DNA of 64,000 bases from Pontibacter oryzae. GTDB taxonomy: Bacteria; Bacteroidota; Bacteroidia; Cytophagales; Hymenobacteraceae. The translations under genes were made by a program, and so were the position numbers. This document shows, in pieces, positions 25,709 through 35,242 of this stretch. The notes beneath the pieces were generated by a model. It saw only the letters and a program-made list of their open reading frames with translations. It was not told the origin of the DNA and did no database searches. Each line of letters starts with the position of its first letter. Positions within the stretch are counted from its first letter, which is position 1. The DNA lies in contig NZ_QWGE01000001.1 of assembly GCF_003576375.1 (NCBI RefSeq), positions 744,001 through 808,000 on the forward strand. Reading direction: 5' to 3'.

Positions 25709-27907
25709 ATGAAATGCAAAACAAAATCCGTGGCCGTTTGGGGCCCGCTGCTGGCAACTGCCCTTGTAGCAGGCACAGGCTGCTCAACCAGTAACACAAG
25801 CAGCAGCCCAACTGATACGACTGCCACTACCACAAGCCAAAGCACTGCTCCGGAAAGTATAACCCTGCAGCCCCCGGTTGCCAAAAAAATCCCGAAGGAG
25901 CTAAGCATTCATGGCGATACCCGCACCGACAATTACTACTGGCTGAACGAGCGCGAGAACCCAGAGGTGATTTCATACCTGAACGCCGAGAATGCATACA
26001 CCTCAAAAATGCTGGCTAACACCGAAACCCTGCAGCAAAAGCTCTACGACGAGATAGTGGGCCGCATCAAGCAAAACGATGCCTCGGTACCTTACCGCGA
26101 CAAAGGCTACTGGTATTACGTGCGTTACGAGGAAGGAAAAGAGTACCCGATTTACGCCCGCAAAAAAGGAAGTATGGATGCCGCCGAAGAGGTGATGCTA
26201 AATGCTAACCTGCGTGCCGAGGGACAAAGCTATTACTCCGCCGCTGGCCTGGACGTAAGCCCCAATAACCAACTTCTGGCTTTTGGCGAGGACACCGTGA
26301 GCCGCCGGAAGTATACATTGCGCTTTAAGAACCTGCAAACCGGAACCCTACTTCCTGACCAAATCCCGAATACCACGGGCAGCGCCGTGTGGGCCAACGA
26401 CAACAAAACAGTATACTATACCATGAAGGACCCTGCCCTGCGATCCTTCAAAATATTTAAGCACACGCTGGGCACGCCAACCGCCCAAGACGAAGAAGTA
26501 TATCACGAGGCCGATGAAACCTTCAGCACCTTTGTGTATAAGACCAAGAGCGACAAGTATATCATTATAGGCTCGGGCAGCACCTTATCGAACGAATACA
26601 GGTACCTGGATGCCGACAAACCCGACGGTAGCTTTAAGGTGATTCAACCCCGCGAGCGCGGCCTGGAATACAGCGTGGACCACTTTGGCGATAAGTTCTA
26701 CCTAGTCACCAACAAGGATGGCGCAACCAACTTTAAGCTGATGCAGACGCCGGTAACCAAAACCGGGAAGGCCAACTGGAAAGAGGTGATACCACACCGC
26801 CCGGATGTGCTGCTGGAGGGCATCGAAATATTTAAGGATTACCTAACGCTGCAGGAGCGCAAAAACGGCCTTTCCCAGATACGGGTGAAAAGCTGGAGCA
26901 ACTCCGCTACCGATTACTACATCAACTTCGGAGAGGAAGCCTATTTGGCGTACATCAGCAACAACCCCGAATTTGACACCAAGGAGCTACGCTACGGCTA
27001 CTCATCGCTCACCACTCCTTTCTCAACCTACGCCTACAACATGCAGACCAAGGAGAAAGAACTGCTGAAACGAGATGAAGTGCTCGGGGACTTTAACCCG
27101 GAAAACTACGAGGCAAAACGCATTTACGCCACCGCCGAGGATGGCACCAGGATCCCGGTTTCGTTGGTGTATCGCAAAGGCTTGCAACTGGATGGCAACA
27201 ACCCCACGCTGCTCTACGGTTATGGCTCTTACGGCAATAGTATGAATGCGGCTTTCAGCTCGGTGCGCCTCAGCATGCTGGACCGTGGTTTTGTGTATGC
27301 CATCGCACACATCCGTGGCGGGCAAGAAATGGGCCGCCAGTGGTACGAAAACGGCAAAATGCTGAAGAAGAAAAACACGTTCACCGATTTTATTGATGCC
27401 GCAGAATACCTGGTGGATCAGAAGTATACCAACCCAAATAAACTGTTTGCACAGGGTGGCAGCGCAGGCGGCCTGCTGATGGGTGCCGTGGTAAACATGC
27501 GCCCCGATCTATTTAAGGGCGTGCTGGCAGCGGTTCCGTTTGTAGATGTGGTAACCACCATGCTAGACACCAGCATTCCGCTTACAACCGGTGAGTTTGA
27601 CGAATGGGGCAACCCCGCCGAGAAACAGTACTACGACTACATGCTGTCTTACTCGCCCTATGACAACGTGGAAGCCAAAGCCTACCCCAACATGCTTGTT
27701 ACCACCGGCCTCCACGACTCGCAGGTGCAGTACTGGGAGCCAGCCAAGTGGGTAGCCAAACTCCGCGAGATGAAGACCGATGACAATATGCTGCTGCTGC
27801 ACACCAACATGGAGGCAGGCCACGGCGGCGCTTCCGGCCGCTTCCAACGCTACAAGGAAACCGCCATGCAGTATGCCTTCCTGCTAAACCTGCTGGAAGA
27901 GGAGTAG
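25709..27907 (+). CDS. Prolyl oligopeptidase (S9A), lipoprotein
   Basis: A 732-aa protein with a lipoprotein signal (lipobox VAGTGC) and a Ser/Thr-rich linker. The N-terminal domain starts RTDNYYWLNERENPEV and is followed by a seven-bladed propeller of about 350 residues. The C-terminal alpha/beta hydrolase domain has the triad S585 (G-G-S-A-G-G), D670 (GLHDSQV) and H705 (AGHGG). The family cuts short peptides after proline, the propeller excluding folded proteins. The lipid anchor puts it in the periplasm or on the surface, for peptide use. Length and motif spacing are typical. Confidence 0.92.
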   Translation: MKCKTKSVAVWGPLLATALVAGTGCSTSNTSSSPTDTTATTTSQSTAPESITLQPPVAKKIPKELSIHGDTRTDNYYWLNERENPEVISYLNAENAYTSKMLANTETLQQKLYDEIVGRIKQNDASVPYRDKGYWYYVRYEEGKEYPIYARKKGSMDAAEEVMLNANLRAEGQSYYSAAGLDVSPNNQLLAFGEDTVSRRKYTLRFKNLQTGTLLPDQIPNTTGSAVWANDNKTVYYTMKDPALRSFKIFKHTLGTPTAQDEEVYHEADETFSTFVYKTKSDKYIIIGSGSTLSNEYRYLDADKPDGSFKVIQPRERGLEYSVDHFGDKFYLVTNKDGATNFKLMQTPVTKTGKANWKEVIPHRPDVLLEGIEIFKDYLTLQERKNGLSQIRVKSWSNSATDYYINFGEEAYLAYISNNPEFDTKELRYGYSSLTTPFSTYAYNMQTKEKELLKRDEVLGDFNPENYEAKRIYATAEDGTRIPVSLVYRKGLQLDGNNPTLLYGYGSYGNSMNAAFSSVRLSMLDRGFVYAIAHIRGGQEMGRQWYENGKMLKKKNTFTDFIDAAEYLVDQKYTNPNKLFAQGGSAGGLLMGAVVNMRPDLFKGVLAAVPFVDVVTTMLDTSIPLTTGEFDEWGNPAEKQYYDYMLSYSPYDNVEAKAYPNMLVTTGLHDSQVQYWEPAKWVAKLREMKTDDNMLLLHTNMEAGHGGASGRFQRYKETAMQYAFLLNLLEEE

Positions 27908-28158
27908 AATTGTTGGTTGATGGTTGTTGATGGTTGTTAAATTGCTGGATGATTTAATTGTTGTTTATTGCGGAGTTGATCTCTATTGAAATTCTTTTAA
28001 ATACGACAGTCACCCCTGTATAATGAGTAAGGCCGCGCCAAAGCGCGGCCTTACTCATTAATAGCAATTAAGCCTTAAACAATTAAACTATCTAACAATT
28101 AAGCCTATTTATCCATCAAACCATTTAACAATCAGCCATCAACAACCAACAATTAACC
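27908..28158. repeat. Degenerate inverted repeats, TTGTTGGTTG type
   Basis: The left arm (27908-27961) is built of TTGTTGGTTGATGG-like units. The right arm (28076-28158) is the inverse, CCATCAACAACCAACAATT, with a 7-bp difference. Between them lies the palindrome at 28021-28060. The right arm includes the stop codon of the dehydrogenase gene. Confidence 0.6.
28021..28060. terminator. Perfect 18-bp palindromic hairpin
   Basis: The stem runs 28021-28038 against 28043-28060 with a 4-nt loop (CAAA); its core is GGCCGCGC / GCGCGGCC. It lies between convergent genes ending at 27907 and 28153. There is no U-run, so it may act as a bidirectional barrier rather than a classic terminator. Confidence 0.7.
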
Positions 28159-29151
28159 AAATTTTAGCACAATCTTGCCGAACTGCTTGCTGGCTTCCAT
28201 GTAGCGCATGGCTTCTTCTGCCTGCTCCATGGGGTATACAATATCAACAACCGGCCTGATCTCCTTTTCTTCCACTAGTTTCAGCATGGCGGCAAAATCC
28301 TGGGCGGTGCCCATGGTGCTGCCGTAAATAGAGAGTTGCTTCCAGAACAGGTCTGCCGGGTTTAGTTGCCCAATCATACCCGTTGTGCCGCCATACATGC
28401 TGATGCGCCCGCCGGGTTTGGCTAGTTTTACGAGCTGCACAAAGCCCTCCCCTGCCGCACTGTCTATGATCACGTCGAAGCCGCCGGTCTGTGCCTTCAG
28501 GTCTTTTCCCCAGTTTTCCTTTTTGTAGCTGATGCCCCCAGCGGCACCCAGGTCCTGGGTCAGGCCAATTTTCTCATCCGAGCCAGAGGTTACCCATACT
28601 TCGGCACCAGTTGCAAGGGCAAACTGAATGGCAAACAACGCCACACCGCCACCGGCCCCGGTTACCAGCACTTTGTCGCCGGCCTGGAGCTCGCACTTAG
28701 TAAACAATGCCCTGTAAGCCGTAACGCCAGCCAGCGGCAAAGCGGCAGCCTCCTCAAAACTCAGGTGGATGGGTTTTTGGTGCAGGTTTTCGGCAGGTAC
28801 TTTTACATACTCGGCAAAGGCGCCATCCTCGGGCATGCCCATTATTTTATACTTTGCTGAATGCACCCGCGGGTTATCTCCCCACCCGGTCGAGGGATCA
28901 ACAATCACCTCCTGGTTTAGCCAGTTTGCATCAACACCTTCCCCAAGCTCGGTTACCACGCCGGCGCAATCAGAGCCAAGTATGGCGGGATACTCTTTTA
29001 TAAAATAGCGGCCTTTCTGTATCCATACATCGCGGCGGTTAAGCGCGGCTGCCTTCACCTGCACAATCGCCTCGCCGGGGCCTGCAACAGGTTTTTCCTT
29101 TTCTATTATGGTAAATGGTTTGTTGATATCCTCCAGGTATACTGCTTTCAT
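28153..29151 (-). CDS. MDR-family zinc-independent alcohol dehydrogenase / quinone oxidoreductase
   Basis: A 332-aa cytoplasmic enzyme of the medium-chain dehydrogenase superfamily. The N-terminal catalytic domain has LNRRDVWIQKG and PAILGSDCAGVV. The Rossmann nucleotide domain carries VLVTGAGGGVALFAIQFA and GFDVIIDSAAG. The GHE zinc ligand motif and the four-Cys structural zinc loop are absent, so it groups with NADPH-dependent quinone/enone reductases. Substrate unknown. It is divergent from the acetyltransferase gene. Confidence 0.85.
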   Translation of the reverse strand: MKAVYLEDINKPFTIIEKEKPVAGPGEAIVQVKAAALNRRDVWIQKGRYFIKEYPAILGSDCAGVVTELGEGVDANWLNQEVIVDPSTGWGDNPRVHSAKYKIMGMPEDGAFAEYVKVPAENLHQKPIHLSFEEAAALPLAGVTAYRALFTKCELQAGDKVLVTGAGGGVALFAIQFALATGAEVWVTSGSDEKIGLTQDLGAAGGISYKKENWGKDLKAQTGGFDVIIDSAAGEGFVQLVKLAKPGGRISMYGGTTGMIGQLNPADLFWKQLSIYGSTMGTAQDFAAMLKLVEEKEIRPVVDIVYPMEQAEEAMRYMEASKQFGKIVLKFG

Positions 29152-29233
29152 AAGTACAGACTTTTAGTATTTAATACGGGCTCACTTTTAACAAAGATAG
29201 GGTTTAAGCGAGAAGGTGAAAGTATGGCCGGCA

Positions 29234-29264
29234 TTGGCATTTACTTTTCCAGCCCTTATCTTGC
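29234..29264 (+). promoter_or_regulatory. Predicted promoter of the GNAT gene
   Basis: TTG (29234-29236) lies 20 nt before TATCTTGC (29257-29264). It is located 23 nt upstream of the ATG at 29287, so it decides that start over the earlier ATG at 29224, which would lie upstream of the promoter. Confidence 0.5.
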
Positions 29265-29286
29265 AGCCACAGCAACCCCTAACCTT

Positions 29287-29778
29287 ATGACAAGCATCCG
29301 ACTGGCCAACCATACCGACCTTGCGACTATACAGCAACTGGCCGAGGCAACCTGGGAGCCGACATACCGAAGTATACTTACGCAGGAACAAATCGCGTAC
29401 ATGTTTGATGTTATCTATACCCCGGATGCCCTCACCAAGCAGATGCAGAATGGACAAACATTTATGCTGCTTCAGGAAAATAACATACCTGTAGGCTTTG
29501 CCGCTTTCTCTGTAAAAGAATTGGCAACCCAAGTATATAAACTGAATAAGATCTATCTCCTGCCAGAAACACAGGGCAAAGGCTACGGAAAAATGTTGCT
29601 GCAAGCCGTGGAGCAGGAAATTAAAAGCCGTGGCGCACACACCCTGGACCTGAACGTAAACCGTTACAATAAGGCCAAGAGCTTCTATGAGCGCTGTGGT
29701 TACCATGTGCACCACGAGGAAGATATAGCCATTGGCCCGTATTGGATGAACGACTACGTGATGCGTAAAGCGCTGTAA
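29287..29778 (+). CDS. GNAT family N-acetyltransferase
   Basis: A 163-aa enzyme starting MTSIRLANHTD. Motif A is clear: LNKIYLLPETQGKGYGKMLL contains the Q-x-x-G-x-G acetyl-CoA loop (Q-G-K-G-Y-G). The C-terminal NRYNKAKSFYERCGY motif matches the usual N-x-x-x-x-x-F-Y-x-x-x-G-Y helix. It acetylates an unknown amine, probably small-molecule or N-terminal (RimI-like in pattern). The start at 29287 is chosen because the predicted promoter lies between it and the upstream ATG. Confidence 0.9.
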   Translation: MTSIRLANHTDLATIQQLAEATWEPTYRSILTQEQIAYMFDVIYTPDALTKQMQNGQTFMLLQENNIPVGFAAFSVKELATQVYKLNKIYLLPETQGKGYGKMLLQAVEQEIKSRGAHTLDLNVNRYNKAKSFYERCGYHVHHEEDIAIGPYWMNDYVMRKAL

Positions 29779-30283
29779 ATACAAAGAGCAGCCAATGGCT
29801 GCCCTCTAAATAGCTCACTTTAAACTTCACTATAATTTTTTAACTGGATAGGCTTTATTCAAGACTTTCAGGGTTCGTGCCTGAGCAGTTTTACTTTCAA
29901 GGTGCACAGAACAACGCCTGCTGCACGCTTGGTTTAGCAGCACTGCACAGCCAGTAAATAATTTGGGGTTTTTAATAACCTTATACTCTAAGCTACAGAT
30001 ATTGGATGTTATATGCAAATAAATTTATAACTATATATATTTACTTAGAAAATACATGCGCCTGTAGTTCCTATATTACTCTTTTGCCTTACGCGTTGCT
30101 ACACTAAAAATCCCGCAATTGCACAATTTACCTCACACTTCTTTTCGCCTATTAGTTTATAAATGGTTCTTATTAAAGGAAACGCAGTGCAAAGTGTATA
30201 TCCATCTGCTGTTATACCTATACCCTGCCCGGAACAGGTTTGGCATATAATTGAAAAAACGGCTATCTTTCAGATAAGAGAAA
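29779..30283. other. Intergenic region, 505 bp
   Basis: AT-rich and non-coding by appearance. It holds a weak hairpin GCAGCC/GGCTGC (29788-29802) after the GNAT gene, a very AT-rich stretch around 30010-30050, and the cyclophilin promoter near its right end. No credible RNA gene was seen. Confidence 0.4.
30239..30271 (+). promoter_or_regulatory. Predicted promoter of the cyclophilin gene
   Basis: TTTG (30239-30242) lies 21 nt before TATCTTTC (30264-30271), one mismatch from TAnnTTTG. The start codon at 30284 follows within 13 nt, so the leader is very short. Confidence 0.55.
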
Positions 30284-31063
30284 ATGAAAGCCTATATGAA
30301 AAAAGCAATCTTCCCGGCTTTGCGCCGCGCGGTGATAGTGGCAGCCTGCCTGCTGCCTTTGTTGAGTTGCAATAAAACAACTGATAACACCAACTCGACA
30401 GAAACCACAGCCGATACCGAAGAAGAGCAGGCGCTGGAGCCCTTAACCTCAGAAAATGCCGAGGCCAAACTAAGAGCCTACGCAGATAAGAACCAGGACA
30501 GCCTTGCCGTAATCACCACGCGCCACGGAAGTATAAAAGTGCGGCTATTTAAGGATACGCCTCTGCACCGCGCAAATTTTGTGCGCCTTACCAAGGCCGG
30601 TTTTTATAACCAGGGAGAGTTCTACCGCGTGGTAAAGGGCTTTGCTGTGCAGGGTGGCGACTCTGATGAGCGCGAGATGAAACAGGGCGCCTACAAGGTG
30701 CCACAGGAGTTGAACCCAAAGCACGTGCATGTGCGCGGCGCACTGGCCATGGCCCGCTACGGCGACGACCGTAACCCCGAGAAAGAATCCTCATCGCATA
30801 ATTTCTATATTGTTACCGGCGAGTCTGTTACCAAAGAGCAATTACTGGCCTATGAGCAGAAACACGGCATAGATTATACGCCTGCCCAGGAAGCAGCTTA
30901 TTTAAAGTATGGCGGTGAGCCCGGCCTTGACATGGAGTACACCGTATTTGGCGAGGTGGTAGAAGGCATGGATGTGGTCGAGCAGATTGAGCGGGAGCCC
31001 GTAGATGGCTCCGACTGGCCACGCCAGATCGTGCCGCATACCATCAAGATCGTGAAAGAGTAA
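30284..31063 (+). CDS. Peptidyl-prolyl cis-trans isomerase, cyclophilin type, lipoprotein
   Basis: A 259-aa protein. The start may be 30284 or 30296 (MKKAIFPALRRAVIV). It has a lipobox LLSC and an acidic linker. From about residue 75 the cyclophilin fold is visible: VITTRHGSIKVRLFKDTPLHRANFVRLTK in parts, FYRVVKGFAVQGGD, and the late EYTVFGEVVEGMDVV. It should speed proline isomerisation during folding of exported proteins in the periplasm. An insertion between the QGGD and VFGEV motifs (KHGIDYTPAQEAAY) is common in Bacteroidota members. Confidence 0.92.
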   Translation: MKAYMKKAIFPALRRAVIVAACLLPLLSCNKTTDNTNSTETTADTEEEQALEPLTSENAEAKLRAYADKNQDSLAVITTRHGSIKVRLFKDTPLHRANFVRLTKAGFYNQGEFYRVVKGFAVQGGDSDEREMKQGAYKVPQELNPKHVHVRGALAMARYGDDRNPEKESSSHNFYIVTGESVTKEQLLAYEQKHGIDYTPAQEAAYLKYGGEPGLDMEYTVFGEVVEGMDVVEQIEREPVDGSDWPRQIVPHTIKIVKE

Positions 31064-31075
31064 TACGTTTATACT

Positions 31076-31120
31076 TTAAACAAAAGCGGCGCTGCAGAAA
31101 TGCAACGCCGCTTTTGTTTG
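31076..31120. terminator. Bidirectional terminator
   Basis: Perfect 14-bp stem AAACAAAAGCGGCG (31078-31091) / CGCCGCTTTTGTTT (31106-31119). It lies between the convergent cyclophilin and M13 genes. Confidence 0.85.
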
Positions 31121-31173
31121 GTGTGGTGCCAGGCTTAAGTCTAATATCTTATATCTAGCACCTAAGATCTATT

Positions 31174-33243
31174 CTACCATATCTTAATGCGCTTTTCATC
31201 GCTGCGCACCATGGCGTCGTCCTGCTTGCAGCCGAAAGCCTCGTAGAACTGCGGCATGTTGGCCACGGGACCGTTTGTTCGGAAGCGGCCCGGTGAGTGC
31301 GGGTCTGTCAGAATTTGCTGGTTCTGGGCTTCGTCGCGCATGTTTACACGCCATATCTGCGCCCAGGCCAGGAAGAAACGCTGCTCTGGTGTAAGGCCGT
31401 CTATCTTGCCCGGGTTTTTCTTGGCCAGTGCTTTCTGCAGGGCTGTGTAGGCAATGTTCAGTCCCCCGATGTCTGCAATGTTCTCGCCCAAGGTTAGCTT
31501 CCCGTTTACGTGCAGGTTATCCAACACGGTGTACTGGTCATACTGGTCGGCGACGGCGTTGGCGCGCGTGTTAAATTTCTCCAGGTCTTCTTTGGTCCAC
31601 CAGTCTTTCAGGTTGCCTTCGTAGTCATACTTGGCCCCCTGGTCGTCGAAGCCGTGGGTTAGCTCGTGGCCGATTACAGCGCCCATGCCGCCGTAGTTAA
31701 CCGCATCGTCGGCGTTCGGGTCGAAGAACGGCGGCTGCAGGATACCGGCCGGGAATACGATCTCGTTCATACTTGGGTTATAGTAGGCATTTACGGTTGG
31801 CGGCGACATGAACCACTCCTCGCGGTCTACGGGCTTGCCAATTTTGCCAATATTATCGCGGAAGGCAAACTGGCTGGCGCGCATCATGTTGGCCGCATAA
31901 GAATCACGGCTGATCTCCAGTCCTTTGTAATCTTCCCACTTATCCGGGTAACCGATCTTCACGGCAAAGGCACCCAGTTTTTCCAGGGCACGCTGCTTGG
32001 TTTCCTCGCTCATCCAGTCCAGGTCGCGCACGTGCTCTTTAAATGCCTCCTGAAGGTTGTTCACCATTTCAATGGCTTTTTGCTTGGCCTCCGGCGAGAA
32101 GGTTTTCTGCACGTAAAGCTGGCCCAGCGCCTCGCCCAGCGCACCGTCTGTGGCACGCAGCACGCGCTTCCAGCGTGGCTGCATCTCTTTGGCACCGCTC
32201 AGTACTTTGCCGTAAAAATTGAAGTTCTCCTGCACAAAGTCCTGGCTCAGGTATGGCGCAGATGTGCGGGCCAGGTGCCAAGTAGTATAGGTCTTCCAAT
32301 CATCCAGCGATACGCTCTTAAACAAGTTGTTGAGCTCTTTAAAGAAAGCCGGCTGGCCAACAATGATCTCTTTAGAGGCTGTGGCGCCCATACCTGCAAG
32401 CAACTGGCTCACCTTTAGGTTAGGGTTTTGCTTGGCAAACTCCTGTATGGTCATTTTGTTGTAATTGGCATACGGGTCGCGCAGGTCTACACGAGCTTTA
32501 GAGGCCTTGGCCAGCTTCATTTCGATGTCCATTACCGTCTGGGCTTTTTTCTGAGCGGTTCCCGCATCCTCGCCCAGCAGGACAAACATGTTCTGCAGGT
32601 GCTTTTTGTACTCGGTGCGGATGGTTTTAGAGCGCTCGTCACCCTTCAGGTAATAGTCGCGGTCCGGCAGGCTCAGACCGCCCTGCCCTGCTTGCAGCGC
32701 ATACTGCGTGCTCACCTTATCATCCTGCGACACATACATGCTGAAGTAGCCGCCAACACCCTTTGTTTTGAGGTCAGCCACGGTTTTAACCAGCTCATCA
32801 GTGGTTTTAATAGCGCTGATCTTATCCAGCTCCGGTTTGATTGGTGAGATACCTGCCTCGTTGGCCGCCACCGAGTCCATACCGGCTGCGTAAAAGTCGC
32901 CGATCAGTTGGGCAGCGGAGCCTTTGGCAGCCGTTGTGTTGGATGAGGCCTCGGTTAAAAGCTCACGAAGTATAGCGTTGTTCTTCTCTGCCAGCTCGTT
33001 AAAAGAGCCCCAGCGGCTCTCAGATGCTGGTATTGGGTTGTTCTTCACCCAGCCGCCGTTAGCGTACTGGTAAAAGTCTTCGCAAGGGCTCACGGTAGTA
33101 TCCATATTGGCCAGATCCAGGCTGCGGTTTACGCCGGCCTCCATGGTATCTACCGCATCCCCTTCTGTTACCGACGAGCTGCAGCTACCAAGCAGCAGCC
33201 CGGCCAGCAGCGCCGAGTAAGGCAAAAAGTGTGTTCTCTTCAT
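31174..33243 (-). CDS. M13 family zinc metallopeptidase (neprilysin/PepO-like), lipoprotein
   Basis: A 689-aa protein with a lipoprotein signal (lipobox LLLGSC). The catalytic part has VIGHELTHGFDDQG (HExxH zinc site), the ENIADIGGL helix that supplies the third ligand Glu and the stabilising Asp, and the closing FRTNGPVANMPQFYEAFGC block typical of the family. The upstream NAYYNPSMNEIVFPAGILQPP substrate-cleft segment is also present. It cleaves oligopeptides on the amino side of hydrophobic residues, here in the periplasm or at the surface. Length fits the family. Confidence 0.95.
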   Translation of the reverse strand: MKRTHFLPYSALLAGLLLGSCSSSVTEGDAVDTMEAGVNRSLDLANMDTTVSPCEDFYQYANGGWVKNNPIPASESRWGSFNELAEKNNAILRELLTEASSNTTAAKGSAAQLIGDFYAAGMDSVAANEAGISPIKPELDKISAIKTTDELVKTVADLKTKGVGGYFSMYVSQDDKVSTQYALQAGQGGLSLPDRDYYLKGDERSKTIRTEYKKHLQNMFVLLGEDAGTAQKKAQTVMDIEMKLAKASKARVDLRDPYANYNKMTIQEFAKQNPNLKVSQLLAGMGATASKEIIVGQPAFFKELNNLFKSVSLDDWKTYTTWHLARTSAPYLSQDFVQENFNFYGKVLSGAKEMQPRWKRVLRATDGALGEALGQLYVQKTFSPEAKQKAIEMVNNLQEAFKEHVRDLDWMSEETKQRALEKLGAFAVKIGYPDKWEDYKGLEISRDSYAANMMRASQFAFRDNIGKIGKPVDREEWFMSPPTVNAYYNPSMNEIVFPAGILQPPFFDPNADDAVNYGGMGAVIGHELTHGFDDQGAKYDYEGNLKDWWTKEDLEKFNTRANAVADQYDQYTVLDNLHVNGKLTLGENIADIGGLNIAYTALQKALAKKNPGKIDGLTPEQRFFLAWAQIWRVNMRDEAQNQQILTDPHSPGRFRTNGPVANMPQFYEAFGCKQDDAMVRSDEKRIKIW

Positions 33244-33348
33244 ATAGTTTATACTTTGTTTTAGATGAAAGATTTAAGTTACACATTTTCTGTGGCAGGC
33301 GCAATTGGGCTTGCACCAATGCCTTCAGCCAGCAAAGGTTAAGAGCAG

Positions 33349-34035
33349 CTACAGCTTCAGCAGCTTTTTATACACCTGCGCCAGTCGCTTTTGGGATACG
33401 CCCAAGCGATACAACGTATAAATCAGGAAGTAGCCCCCCTGCAAACGGTACACACCAAGCTTTTTATACTTGCGCGCCGATGTGGTAACGAAGCCAGGCA
33501 AAACCGCAAAGCGGCCATACTTGCGCAACCTGCCAATAACTTCCTGATCCTCGAGCAGCTGCAGGTTTTCGTTGAAGCCGCCGGCCTGCGCAAACACCTC
33601 GTGGCATACCATCAGGCTCTGGTCCCCGAAGCGCACCGCATCCACATCAAAACGTGTAAACCAGGCATTCAGCCGCAAAAACCAATGGGCATCATCAAAC
33701 CGAAGCCGGTAACACGCACTGCCCACACCAGTCTGAGCCGCAGAAACAAGTTGCTGCTCAAAGCCTGCTGGCGGAAACGTGTCGGCGTGCAGAAAGTATA
33801 AAATTGCACCTGTAGCTGCGGCCGCGCCCTCATTCATCTGAGGCCCGCGCCCTTTCTTGGCGCATACTAGCACACGCACACCCGCTTGTTTGGCTATACT
33901 TGTAGTTGCATCGGTACTGCCCCCGTCAGCAAGTATGATTTCTGTGGTTGGGCTGGTGAGTTGCCGCAGGTAGGTAAGCAGCTGACCGATGCCGGCTTCC
34001 TCGTTCAGGGTGGGTATAATGATGCTCAGCGTCAA
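33349..34035 (-). CDS. TIGR04283-type family 2 glycosyltransferase
   Basis: A 228-aa GT-A fold enzyme starting MTLSIIIPTLNEEAGIG. EIILADGGSTDATT carries the nucleotide-sugar contact, and YFLHADTFPP the DxD-like metal site. RFGDQSLMVCHEVF and GGFNENLQLLEDQEVIGRLRKYG complete the set. This matches TIGR04283, often linked with arsenosugar biosynthesis, though none of the other genes of that pathway is nearby, so the sugar acceptor is open. Divergent from the MtfA-like gene. Confidence 0.8.
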   Translation of the reverse strand: MTLSIIIPTLNEEAGIGQLLTYLRQLTSPTTEIILADGGSTDATTSIAKQAGVRVLVCAKKGRGPQMNEGAAAATGAILYFLHADTFPPAGFEQQLVSAAQTGVGSACYRLRFDDAHWFLRLNAWFTRFDVDAVRFGDQSLMVCHEVFAQAGGFNENLQLLEDQEVIGRLRKYGRFAVLPGFVTTSARKYKKLGVYRLQGGYFLIYTLYRLGVSQKRLAQVYKKLLKL

Positions 34036-34271
34036 GGCGGGATTTTTAGCGGCTATTGGTTGTAACTCAAGTTCTGCATACGTTTACCTTGCAAAAAGTT
34101 ATATCTTACCGATAACCTGTTTCGTGTTTTGTAACTTGTGTAGTTTTTCGGTATTACCTTCTAACAAAGTATAATTACTGGTGAATAAAGCGGCCTAGAA
34201 ATTTATTCTGTAGGTATTCTAAAGCCGAAAACAGCAGTTTTTAGACCGCTTTCATACTTTATCCGCATAAA

Positions 34272-35099
34272 ATGAGCTTACCCTGCATCGGCCTTCTGAT
34301 TTTTGAGCGTACGGTTTATGTCCCCGCCAAGCTTTCGGCAGCGCAGGGGCTGTTGGCTATTGCGGCTGTGTGGGGGCTGATAGAGTTGCTGAAGTATGGC
34401 ATAGCGCAGATGCGTTTGCGGCCATTTATCCGTGCGTTGCGCCGGCAGCAGCCTGCCTACTATACTCAGTTATCTCAAATGCAGCAACGGCAGTTCGAAA
34501 AAAGGGTGGCCAACTTTCTGGTGCAGAAGAGATTTGTTGCCCGCGGCAACGGCTTTGAGGTTACGCTGCCCATGCAGGTGCGGATTGCCGCGTGCGCGGT
34601 AGAACTTACTTTTGGCTTGGGGCACGTATACTTTTCACATTTTAAAACCATCCTGATCTACCCGGATCGCTACTACTCTACTATAAACAAGCGTTACCAT
34701 TGTGGTGAGGTAAATACCCGTGGCTTTATTGTGCTGTCGTGGAAAGACTTTGAAAGCGGATATGAGAACAACGCGGACGGCTTTAACCTTGGCCTGCACG
34801 AAATGGCCCACGCCCTGCACCTTGAGAATGTGATCAGAAACAACGAGTATGATTTTCTGGATAGGCAGCACTTAGAAACCTGGAATAGGCTTGTAACAGC
34901 TGAAATGGCAAAGCAGCCGCAAACAGCACCAAACTTTTTAAGGCAACAAGCCTGCCACGACGAGCATGAGTTTTTTGCCGTTGCAGTAGAGTCCTTTTTC
35001 GAGCGGCCACACGATTTTAAACTGAGCAACCCAGCTCTATACACAGCGCTTAGCCAATTGCTTCAGCAAGATCCGGCCCGAGGAGTTTACCAATTATAA
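34272..35099 (+). CDS. MtfA-like zinc-dependent peptidase (M90-like)
   Basis: A 275-aa protein with an N-terminal hydrophobic segment (about residues 24-42) and then an MtfA/DUF980-type domain. The zinc site is H176-E-M-A-H180 in LHEMAHALHLEN, and the third ligand is probably the Glu in HDEHEFFAVAVESFFERP. E. coli MtfA is a cytosolic peptidase linked to Mlc control; here the anchor suggests a membrane location facing the cytoplasm, which is inference. The gene is single. Confidence 0.8.
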   Translation: MSLPCIGLLIFERTVYVPAKLSAAQGLLAIAAVWGLIELLKYGIAQMRLRPFIRALRRQQPAYYTQLSQMQQRQFEKRVANFLVQKRFVARGNGFEVTLPMQVRIAACAVELTFGLGHVYFSHFKTILIYPDRYYSTINKRYHCGEVNTRGFIVLSWKDFESGYENNADGFNLGLHEMAHALHLENVIRNNEYDFLDRQHLETWNRLVTAEMAKQPQTAPNFLRQQACHDEHEFFAVAVESFFERPHDFKLSNPALYTALSQLLQQDPARGVYQL

Positions 35100-35189
35100 C
35101 TTACATATCGATGCAGGACTTAAGTTGTTTGTCCTGATACGGAAGCTACTTTTGCACCTTCAATCATCCTGTGGATCCTGCTCTAAAAA

Positions 35190-35226
35190 CAAAAATCCCT
35201 GACTAAAGTATAGCCAGGGATTTTTG
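35190..35226 (-). terminator. Terminator of the S9 peptidase gene
   Basis: Perfect 11-bp stem AAAAATCCCTG (35191-35201) / CAGGGATTTTT (35215-35225). It lies 17 nt after the stop of the minus-strand gene and is symmetrical enough to act both ways. Confidence 0.8.
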
Positions 35227-35242
35227 CTAAAGTATAGCTCTC

